A DNA stretch of 52,029 nucleotides from assembly GCA_949959185.1 (NCBI GenBank), contig CATLIX010000021.1:1-52029 (forward strand). The letters are read 5' to 3'. Below, piece by piece: positions 9,750 through 16,599 of this stretch (positions are counted from its first letter, which is position 1; every line of letters starts with the position of its first letter). The position numbers were made by a program, and so were the translations under genes. The notes beneath the pieces were generated by a model. The model did no database searches, was not told where the DNA came from, and saw nothing but the letters and a program-made list of their open reading frames with translations. Origin of the DNA: an uncultured Eubacterium sp. (GTDB lineage: Bacteria; Bacillota; Clostridia; Lachnospirales; Lachnospiraceae).

Positions 9750-11521
9750 ATGAAACAATTTCAATTTGAATATCATGATCCGGAAGTATTTTCCGGAGAA
9801 CTTTCAGAATTCAGACGCTGGTGTGAAGAACAGCGGATTTCCCAAAAGATATTTCAGATATATTCCGAAGTACTGGAGCCGGAAGTGCTGCAGTCTGTAT
9901 GTGCGGCAGTGGAAGAAATATTTCCGGACACGCCCTATATGGGCTGTTCCACCAGCGGAAATATTATTGACTGTCGGTTGTCCGGAAACATTACGGTAGT
10001 GTGTACGGTGTTTGAGCTTCCCTCCACGCAGGTGAAGCTGTTCCAGTATGATTTGTCAAAGGACAGTGTGGAGCACATTACCGATGAGATTCTGGTGGAA
10101 GCAGAAGAAAATCCCTGGGTGAAGGCCATGGAAATGTTTTTTACCATTCCGGAAGGCTCTACGACTCGATTTTGCGACGGACTGAAAAATATACGGCCGG
10201 ATATTCAGATTTTCGGCGGTGTTGCCTGCAGCGATGATATAACCAGTGATGATTCCTGTGTGTTTTCCAAAGGGGCGGACATTTCCGAACGGTCCATCGT
10301 GATATTGTTTTACGGGGGTGAAGAATTCCATGTGGAATCTATAAATGTAACAGGATGGAAACCGCTGGGCCGGAAGTTCCATGTGACCAAATCCAATGGT
10401 TCGGTATTACAGGAACTGGATGGAATTCCTGCTTATGATGTGTACCGTAAATATCTGAATATTAAAAATGATGAGAATTTTTTCTATAATACGCTGGAAT
10501 TTCCATTATTCTATGAGCATAATGATACTACCATACTGCGTACTCCCGTAGCCAGCAACGAGGATGGCTCCATTACCATGACCTCAGATATGGACATTGG
10601 CTCGGTGGTACGGATTTCCTACGGAGATCCGGGTACCATTGTTGAGAGTATCAAACAGGACAGCAGGAAGATTGCAGAATTTGCACCTGATTTATTACAT
10701 ATTTTTCCTGTGCCGCCAGACGTACGTTCTGGACCACCAAAGAACCCACTTATGAGATTTATCCCTTCCGGGAAATTTCATCTTCCAGCGGATTTTTTTC
10801 CCATGGAGAATTTCTGCGGACCGGCGGGAACCTGAATCAGCACAATGTAACCCTTGTAATCGCCGCCATGCGGGAAGGGGAGAAAAAGGTTTCCGTATCT
10901 GCAGGCAGTTCCCCGGAGGAAAATTCCCTGTCAAAGGTGCCGCTGGTGTCACGTCTGGCCACGTTCATCAGTATGACATCCCTGGAACTGGAGGAGATTA
11001 ATCAGAAGCTGGAGCAGGCCAATGAGAAATTAAAGACAGCGGCCATTATTGACGGGCTGACAGGGCTTTATAACAGGAGGGAAATACAGGCACAGATAGA
11101 GGCGGCCATTGCCGGTGAACCGAATCGGAAATTTTCGCTGGTCATGCTCGATATAGACAATTTCAAGCAGGTGAATGACACTTACGGCCATCAGGCCGGA
11201 GATGCGGTCATTATTGGACTGGCCAATCTTCTGAACAGTGAAAAGTCGGATTATATGCGGAATGTTTCTTCCGGGCGATGGGGCGGGGAAGAATTTATGA
11301 TGCTGCTTCATGATACGGAACTTTCCGCCGCTTCCTATATTGCGGATTTGATTCGCCAGTGTTTTGCCAATACGGATTTCCCGGCCATGCGGACCCAGAC
11401 AGTCAGCCTTGGGGTAACTCAGGCCAGAGAAGACGATACGCTGGATAAGCTGTGCACCCGTGTGGATGCAGCCCTCTACAAAGCCAAGAAGAATGGGAAA
11501 AACAGGGTTGTTGTTATCTGA
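9750..11521 (+). pseudogene. FIST-FIST_C-GGDEF sensory diguanylate cyclase, split by a one-base frameshift
   Basis: Two frames together encode one protein. The first (9750-10835) holds an N-terminal FIST domain and most of FIST_C, a ligand-sensing module found in signal-transduction proteins. After LLHIF near 10706 it runs into about 45 residues of unrelated sequence. Shifting by one base at the T-run 10702-10706 restores the expected FIST_C end, IFSCAARRTFW and later GFFSHGEF and HNVTLVIAA. That frame continues without a stop into the GGDEF domain. Five T are present where six would keep the frame. This could be a true inactivating indel, a slippage-prone phase switch or a sequencing error in a homopolymer. 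AAAGG precedes the first ATG. Confidence 0.85.
10868..11521 (+). CDS. GGDEF domain portion of the split FIST-GGDEF protein
   Basis: This is the C-terminal frame of the broken gene starting at 9750, given from its first internal ATG. It begins with the end of FIST_C, passes through a probable coiled coil (LELEEINQKLEQANEKLK) and then a complete diguanylate cyclase domain. Visible are DGLTGLYNRR, LDIDNFKQVNDTYGH and the active-site loop GRWGGEEF, all compatible with cyclic-di-GMP synthesis. No clear ribosome site precedes this ATG, so independent translation is doubtful. If the frameshift is real, the sensor and output domains are uncoupled. Confidence 0.7.
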   Translation: MREGEKKVSVSAGSSPEENSLSKVPLVSRLATFISMTSLELEEINQKLEQANEKLKTAAIIDGLTGLYNRREIQAQIEAAIAGEPNRKFSLVMLDIDNFKQVNDTYGHQAGDAVIIGLANLLNSEKSDYMRNVSSGRWGGEEFMMLLHDTELSAASYIADLIRQCFANTDFPAMRTQTVSLGVTQAREDDTLDKLCTRVDAALYKAKKNGKNRVVVI

Positions 11522-11628
11522 AATGATATTGCAGAGCAACAGTTTACAGACTTTCTTTTTGCTCTGTGAGATTATTTTCAGATTGATTTTGAAACACTTT
11601 CCACATATTCCATGAAAAGAGAACATGA

Positions 11629-11657
11629 TTGAAATTCCTGTCGAACTGTGGTAATAT
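11629..11657 (+). promoter_or_regulatory. Predicted promoter of the holin-like toxin mRNA
   Basis: TTGAAA (11629-11634) and TAATAT (11652-11657) are separated by exactly 17 bases, about 92 bases before the toxin ATG. The leader contains CCTCCC (about 11695-11700), complementary to GGGAGG in the ribosome site at 11734-11740, which could hide that site from ribosomes. A CCGAACC/GGTTCTTCGG-like hairpin lies between. Confidence 0.65.
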
Positions 11658-11748
11658 TTCGATTATGGAAAAGTGCCCATGACAGGGGCGGCAGCCTCCC
11701 GAACCAATGACCGGTTCTTCGGAATACATAGGAAGGGAGGTGCGTATC

Positions 11749-11865
11749 ATGACAGCTGCGGATATTATTTTAATATTCATTGGGATTATTGGCTTGCTGA
11801 TATCCTCTGGAAGTTTGATTGTTGCGTTTCTGACCTTTCTCGATAAGAGAAGTAAGAAGAAATAA
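11749..11865 (+). CDS. Small holin-like toxin of a type I toxin-antitoxin locus
   Basis: This 38-residue peptide has one membrane segment (about residues 5-31, rich in Ile, Leu, Gly and Ser) and a basic tail, DKRSKKK. Length, layout and tail match the putative holin-like toxin group (Hol_Tox type) of Firmicutes, which insert in the cytoplasmic membrane and are silenced by antisense RNAs. A strong GGAAGGGAGG site precedes the ATG. The stop codon abuts a hairpin shared with a convergent RNA on the opposite strand. Family assignment is from pattern recognition; toxicity is inferred. Confidence 0.8.
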   Translation: MTAADIILIFIGIIGLLISSGSLIVAFLTFLDKRSKKK

Positions 11866-11960
11866 AAATGCCTAACCTGTCTGCCAGCAGGTTAGGCGGT
11901 GCTCAATAGAGCATTTTCCCAATCAAGAGACATCCACCCCTGGGAGTGGGTGCTTTTCTT
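11860..11960 (-). ncRNA. Antisense antitoxin RNA of the type I locus
   Basis: A convergent transcript of about 100 nt is predicted from the minus-strand promoter at 11967-11995. It runs back over the 3' end of the toxin mRNA and would stop at the perfect hairpin GCCTAACCTG/CAGGTTAGGC (11870-11897), which on this strand is followed by ATTTTTATTT. It also contains the small TGCTC/GAGCA hairpin (11900-11913) and the CACCC/GGGTG hairpin (11935-11952). The plus-strand toxin mRNA could stop at the latter two, which are followed by TTTT. This convergent layout resembles the Fst and TxpA/RatA loci. Confidence 0.7.
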
Positions 11961-11966
11961 ATGTCC

Positions 11967-11995
11967 AATATACCATAATCTGTGCAGAGTTTCAA
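11967..11995 (-). promoter_or_regulatory. Predicted promoter of the antisense antitoxin RNA
   Basis: On the minus strand, TTGAAA (11995-11990) and TATATT (11972-11967) are separated by 17 bases. The start would be near 11960, just beyond the last toxin terminator hairpin. Confidence 0.7.
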
Positions 11996-12056
11996 GTGCT
12001 TTCTTCTGAAGGTGATGTTCTTTGGTAACAGTTTGTTACTGTTCAGTAAAAACTTC

Positions 12057-12085
12057 TTGAAAAATATTCCTGAATGTGATACTAT
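12057..12085 (+). promoter_or_regulatory. Predicted promoter of secG
   Basis: TTGAAA (12057-12062), a 17-base spacer and TACTAT (12080-12085) lie about 40 bases before the secG ATG. Confidence 0.65.
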
Positions 12086-12126
12086 AAAACAGGTTGTGAA
12101 CAGAACAGTCACAGGAGGTACGGAAA

Positions 12127-12366
12127 ATGGCAGTATTAAAAACGATTTTAATGGTAATATTTATTTTAATAAGTATTGGACTGACAGTCATTGTTTTGAT
12201 GCAGGAAGGAAAATCGGCAGGACTTGGAACCATCAGCGGTGCGGCAGACACTTACTGGGGCAGGAACAAGGGACGTTCCAGAGAGGGAATTCTGGTGAAG
12301 ATTACCAGGGTATTGGTGGTTCTGTTTCTGGTGATTGCCGCTGTATTGAATATTGGAAGTTTTTAA
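12127..12366 (+). CDS. secG: Preprotein translocase subunit SecG
   Basis: SecG is the small accessory subunit of the SecYEG protein-export channel. The 79-residue protein has two membrane segments (about residues 2-22 and 55-77). They are joined by the conserved cytoplasmic loop beginning VLMQEGKSAGLGTISG, followed by a lysine/arginine-rich stretch. ACAGGAGG precedes the ATG. Its position before rnr and smpB is the common Firmicutes order. A terminator follows at 12412. Confidence 0.93.
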   Translation: MAVLKTILMVIFILISIGLTVIVLMQEGKSAGLGTISGAADTYWGRNKGRSREGILVKITRVLVVLFLVIAAVLNIGSF

Positions 12367-12411
12367 CCAGCCGTCTGCGAAGCTGCAGGCAGCGTATATG
12401 TGGTACAGAAG

Positions 12412-12443
12412 AGACTGTCGGTTTTGTTCCGGCAGTCTTTTTT
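12412..12443 (+). terminator. Rho-independent terminator after secG
   Basis: AGACTGTCGG pairs with CCGGCAGTCT and is followed by six T. A copy of the interspersed palindrome begins immediately after the T-run. Confidence 0.8.
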
Positions 12444-12444
12444 A

Positions 12445-12590
12445 TCTTACAGGAAAGACCTTGTCACACTAACGTGTGAAAGTGTCTTCCTGTAAGATAA
12501 AACCATTATGCACAGCTCGCGGAGCGGAAATTTATTGCTGCGCAATCCGCTCGCGCGCGAAGAATGTGCTTGCGCATTCTTATTTATGGA
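12445..12590 (+). repeat. Composite interspersed element, copy B
   Basis: The palindrome at 12445-12497 has arms TCTTACAGGAAAGAC and GTCTTCCTGTAAGA with an inner CACAC/GTGTG stem. The nested double hairpin follows: GCGGA (12519-12523) with TCCGC (12546-12550), enclosing TTGC/GCAA (12535-12545), with GCGGAAATTTA-type sequence on the 5' side. The copy ends in a hairpin of AGAATGTGC with GCGCATTCT and a short T-rich tail, 14 bases or fewer before the rnr start. It abuts the secG terminator on its left. Confidence 0.85.
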
Positions 12591-12598
12591 GAATATAT

Positions 12599-14791
12599 AT
12601 GGAAAAAGAATTATTGGAAAGCAGAAAAAATATGATATTTGAATTCATGTGCAGTGACCTTTACGTGCCCATGAAGCTCAAAGAACTGGCCATTCTGATG
12701 GATGTGCCCAGAGAAGACAGAGATGACCTGGAACAGGTGCTTTCGGAACTTCAGAAAGAAGGAAAAATAGAAGTTTCCAGACGGGGTAAATACTCCAAAG
12801 CAGAAAGCAGGTTCCTGTGCGGGACTTTTACCGGAAATGTGCGGGGCTTCGGTTTCGTCAGTGTGGAGGGGGAAGAGAAAGATATATTCATACCGGAAGC
12901 CCGGGTGAACGGAGCCATGGACGGAGACCTGGTACAGATTTCCCTGCCGCCGGGAAAACCGTCAGGAAAACGCCGGGAAGGCGCGGTGGAGAAAATATTG
13001 CAAAGAGGTGTCACACGTCTGGTAGGTACCTTTCAGAAGAACAGCAGTTTTGGTTTTGTGGTGCCGGATAATCTGAAACTGGCGCAGGATGTATTTATCC
13101 CCAGGGAGTATTGCCGGGGAGCGGCGGACGGCCATAAAGTGGTAGTGGAACTCACGGAATATGGCGGCGACCGGAAGAAACCTGAAGGAAAAGTGGTGGA
13201 AATTATCGGGCATATCAATGATCCCGGAACGGATATCATGTCTATTGTAAAAGGATATGACCTGCCCATGGAATTTCCGGAAAAAGTTCTGAAACAGGCA
13301 GGAAACGTGGCCAGACCCGTGACCACAGCAGATATGGCAGGACGAAAAGATATCAGGGACTGGCAGACAGTGACCATTGACGGCGAGGACGCCAAAGATC
13401 TGGACGACGCCATCACCCTGACCAGAGAAGGAGAGAACTACCGTCTGGGCGTGCACATTGCAGACGTAACCAACTATGTGCAGGAGGGCAGCGCGCTGGA
13501 TGCGGAAGCATTAAACCGGGGCACCAGCGTCTATCTGGTAGACCGGGTCATTCCTATGCTGCCCCACATTCTGTCCAACGGCATCTGTTCCCTGAATGCA
13601 GGAGAGGACCGACTGGCTTTAAGCTGCATTATGTTGATTGATAAAAAGGGAAATGTGGTGGACCACGAGCTGGCGGAAACAGTAGTCCGGTCAGACCGCC
13701 GCATGAGCTATACCAGTGTGCGGAAAATTCTGAAAGACCAGGACGAAGCGGAGCGGGCCGAATACCAGGAACTGGTGCCCATGTTTGAAAGAATGGAAGA
13801 ACTGGCGGCCATATTGAGAGAGAAGCGGAGAAAACGCGGCTCCATTGATTTTGATTTCCCTGAGACAAAAATTATCCTGGACAGGCAGGGGAAACCCCTG
13901 GAAATCAAACCATACGAACGCAATGTGGCCACAAGAATCATTGAAGATTTTATGCTGCTGGCAAACGAGACCGTGGCTCAGGATTTTTTCTGGCAGGAGC
14001 TTCCCTTTGTATACCGGACCCACGATACACCTGATTCGGAGAAAATCAGGAAACTGGGCCTTTTTATCAATAACTTCGGGTATTCCATCAGAATCGGTCA
14101 GGAAGAGATTCATCCGAAAGAACTGCAGAAGCTGCTGGATAAAATCGAAGATACTCCGGAAGAACCTTTAATCAGCAGGCTGACGCTGCGCTCCATGAAG
14201 CAGGCCAGGTATACCACCATTAATACCGGACATTTCGGCCTTGCCGCCCAGTATTACTGTCATTTTACTTCGCCTATCCGGCGTTATCCTGATTTGCAGA
14301 TTCACCGGATTATCAAGGAAACCCTCAGAGGGAAGATGACGGAGAAACGGATTACCCATTATGAAGCAATTCTGCCCCAGGTGGCAGTCCGCTCCAGCCA
14401 GATGGAGCGGCGGGCCGATGAGGCGGAGCGGGAGACGGAAAAACTGAAAAAGGTGGAATACATGTCGGAGCATATCGGAGAAACCTTTGATGGGGTGATT
14501 TCCAGCGTTACATCCTGGGGAATGTATGTGGAACTGCCCAATACGATAGAAGGCATGATTCATGTGACCAGCCTGAAAGACGATTACTACCATTATCATG
14601 AAGACACCTGCGAACTGGTGGGAGAAGCTGCCGGGAAACGTTACCGGCTGGGAGAGAAAATCCGGATTGTGGTGGCGGACACAGACCGGATGATGCGCAC
14701 CATAAACTTTGTACTGCCTGAGGATGGGGAAGAACCAGACCTCGCTGCCATGCCGGAGTCTGAAGGACCGCAGGAAGAAAAGGAGCTGTAG
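12599..14791 (+). CDS. rnr: Ribonuclease R
   Basis: RNase R is a processive 3'-to-5' exoribonuclease that degrades structured RNA and works with tmRNA and SmpB in clearing faulty messages. The 730-residue protein shows an N-terminal winged-helix region, cold-shock-like domains (about 70-220), the catalytic RNB domain with DAKDLDDAI (about 264-272) and a C-terminal S1 domain (about 630-705) with an acidic tail. ATG 12599 (MEKELLESRK) follows TTATGGAGAATATAT; the open frame extends 41 codons upstream through the repeat element, but that part has no family similarity. smpB starts immediately after the stop. Confidence 0.95.
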   Translation: MEKELLESRKNMIFEFMCSDLYVPMKLKELAILMDVPREDRDDLEQVLSELQKEGKIEVSRRGKYSKAESRFLCGTFTGNVRGFGFVSVEGEEKDIFIPEARVNGAMDGDLVQISLPPGKPSGKRREGAVEKILQRGVTRLVGTFQKNSSFGFVVPDNLKLAQDVFIPREYCRGAADGHKVVVELTEYGGDRKKPEGKVVEIIGHINDPGTDIMSIVKGYDLPMEFPEKVLKQAGNVARPVTTADMAGRKDIRDWQTVTIDGEDAKDLDDAITLTREGENYRLGVHIADVTNYVQEGSALDAEALNRGTSVYLVDRVIPMLPHILSNGICSLNAGEDRLALSCIMLIDKKGNVVDHELAETVVRSDRRMSYTSVRKILKDQDEAERAEYQELVPMFERMEELAAILREKRRKRGSIDFDFPETKIILDRQGKPLEIKPYERNVATRIIEDFMLLANETVAQDFFWQELPFVYRTHDTPDSEKIRKLGLFINNFGYSIRIGQEEIHPKELQKLLDKIEDTPEEPLISRLTLRSMKQARYTTINTGHFGLAAQYYCHFTSPIRRYPDLQIHRIIKETLRGKMTEKRITHYEAILPQVAVRSSQMERRADEAERETEKLKKVEYMSEHIGETFDGVISSVTSWGMYVELPNTIEGMIHVTSLKDDYYHYHEDTCELVGEAAGKRYRLGEKIRIVVADTDRMMRTINFVLPEDGEEPDLAAMPESEGPQEEKEL

Positions 14792-15259
14792 ATGGGAAAG
14801 GAAAGTATAAAATTAATTGCCAATAATAAGAAGGCATATCACGATTATTTCATAGAAGACAAATATGAAGCGGGGATTAGTCTGGCGGGGACAGAAGTAA
14901 AATCCCTGCGCATGGGAAAATGCTCTGTGAAAGAGTCCTTTATCCGGGTGGAAAAGGGAGAAGTCTTTATTTACGGAATGCATATCAGTCCCTATGAAAA
15001 GGGAAACATCTTCAATAAGGACCCCCTTCGTACCCGGAAACTTCTGCTCCACCGCCATGAAATTCATAAAATAGCAGGGAAAATGGCGGAAAAAGGGTAT
15101 ACGGTGGTGCCCCTGCAGGTGTATTTCAGGGGAAGCCTGGTGAAAGTGGAAATTGCCCTGGCACGAGGCAGGAAACTTTACGACAAACGTCAGGATATTG
15201 CGAAAAAAGATATGCGCCGGGAATCCGAGCGGGAATTTAAGGTGAAAAACCTGTACTGA
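14792..15259 (+). CDS. smpB: SsrA-binding protein SmpB
   Basis: SmpB binds tmRNA and delivers it to stalled ribosomes for trans-translation. The 155-residue protein has the family start [19 protein letters not shown], the [10 protein letters not shown] segment and the lysine-rich end [17 protein letters not shown]. The ATG directly follows the rnr stop codon, so translation is probably coupled. Many Firmicutes place ssrA just downstream; I see no tmRNA here, only a hairpin and a convergent gene. Confidence 0.96.
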   Translation: MGKESIKLIANNKKAYHDYFIEDKYEAGISLAGTEVKSLRMGKCSVKESFIRVEKGEVFIYGMHISPYEKGNIFNKDPLRTRKLLLHRHEIHKIAGKMAEKGYTVVPLQVYFRGSLVKVEIALARGRKLYDKRQDIAKKDMRRESEREFKVKNLY

Positions 15260-15278
15260 TTCCTTCTGAAAAGAGAAT

Positions 15279-15332
15279 CGGCACAGGTTTCGCAGACCGC
15301 GGAAAGGCAGGTCATGCCCGCACCTGTGCCGG
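15279..15332 (+). terminator. Hairpin between convergent smpB and GGDEF genes
   Basis: CGGCACAGGT and ACCTGTGCCG form a 10-bp stem with an internal structured loop, followed by TTTAC. It sits between two convergent stop codons and could serve both strands. Confidence 0.6.
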
Positions 15333-15333
15333 T

Positions 15334-16413
15334 TTACTGAATTACCACATTTTTGCCGTTGCGTTTGCCGATGTATAATTTCATATCTGCCCTGGCAATG
15401 GTGGACTCCACCGTCTGGTTTTTGTGATGGTGAGCAACGCCCATGGTAATGGTGTGATGAATTCTGGAATCCTGAAAATCAGTGTCGGTTCCGGCAATGG
15501 TGCTGCGGATTTTATCCGCCAGGGCGGCAGCCTCATCGGAGGTATATTCATTCAGAAGAAGCAGAAGTTCTTCGCCGCCCCAGCGGCATACATAGCTGCC
15601 TTCCGGCACAAAGCTCTGAATCATCCTGGCAATATGCTTCAGTACTTCATCTCCGCATTCATGTCCGTAAGTATCATTGATTTTCTTAAAATCATCAATA
15701 TCACACATAACCAGACAGAACGGCCGCTCTGCCTGAAAAGCATCAGAGAGGAATCTGGCCATACTCCAGCGGTTGTAAAGTCCGGTCAGGGCGTCAATCC
15801 CTGCAATCTGTCCCAGCATTTTATTTTCTTCGAACAGTTTGCTGAAAGAAGCACGTACGTCAATCATAAACAGAATGGAGAAAATCGTAATAAATGCAAA
15901 GGTGCACAGGGAATTAAAGGTATAAAGAACATGAAAAACTCTTCTGTCCGGAAAGGTGTGCAGGGGAGGCGTGGAGCGTCCCATGAAATAACATCCGAAA
16001 TAAGCGACGGCAGATAATATGCCGCAGACAAAAGGACTTATGATTTTATGCCGGGGAAAAGTGTAGGAAACGTAAAATCCGGCGGCTACCAGTGCCAGGA
16101 GAAACAGAGAAAAACCACTTTCCCAGCCGATGGTCCAGGTGGTGAAAATGGTGTTCAGAATAATCTCCCCGCAGGAAATATAATAAATAAGAGGGTAGGC
16201 CTCCTTCCGGAGCAGCCTTCGGCAGTAAAGGTAAGTCAGTGTGCTGAACAGACTGTAGACAGCCATGGAAGGGATGCGGATATACAGGAAAAAGAACAGA
16301 AAAAAAGTATGAACAGCCGCAAGAGAGTAGATGGTAAAGCTGTATTTGATTTTGTCCGTAATCGGGAGTTCTCCGGTAAGAATCCGTTTGCCGATTTCCT
16401 GTAATCTGTTCAA
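15334..16413 (-). CDS. Membrane-bound GGDEF protein, probable diguanylate cyclase
   Basis: The N-terminal half (about residues 20-200) has five or six hydrophobic segments and no recognised sensor domain. The C-terminal half is a GGDEF domain with DALTGLYNRW, CDIDDFKKINDTYGHECGDE and the active-site loop CRWGGEELL. No RxxD inhibitory site is seen five residues before the loop, so product feedback may be absent. I chose TTG at 16413, which follows GAGG at eight bases; a GTG at 16482 would add 23 residues but has no ribosome site. It converges on smpB and diverges from polA. Cyclic-di-GMP synthesis is inferred from the intact loop. Confidence 0.85.
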   Translation of the reverse strand: MNRLQEIGKRILTGELPITDKIKYSFTIYSLAAVHTFFLFFFLYIRIPSMAVYSLFSTLTYLYCRRLLRKEAYPLIYYISCGEIILNTIFTTWTIGWESGFSLFLLALVAAGFYVSYTFPRHKIISPFVCGILSAVAYFGCYFMGRSTPPLHTFPDRRVFHVLYTFNSLCTFAFITIFSILFMIDVRASFSKLFEENKMLGQIAGIDALTGLYNRWSMARFLSDAFQAERPFCLVMCDIDDFKKINDTYGHECGDEVLKHIARMIQSFVPEGSYVCRWGGEELLLLLNEYTSDEAAALADKIRSTIAGTDTDFQDSRIHHTITMGVAHHHKNQTVESTIARADMKLYIGKRNGKNVVIQ

Positions 16414-16599
16414 TGCCGCTACCTCGATTCTGTTGTGGAAATAATTTCCGGTAAAATTCAATAAAACTATATCATATTTCACAAAAAAGGTAAAGGAATA
16501 TATTTTTTGTAAATTTATAACTTTTAAAACGGTCCCATATGGTGTAGAATAGAGAATGATTATGAATTGAATGCTGGAAAATAAGAGGAATCGGTTTTT

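Noticed and set aside
15260-15333. tmRNA gene expected beside smpB
   Set aside because: The space is only 74 bases, holds a terminator hairpin and lacks the tRNA-like ends or tag frame.
16414-16482. GTG start at 16482 for the membrane GGDEF gene
   Set aside because: No ribosome site precedes it, while TTG 16413 has GAGG at a good distance. It remains possible.
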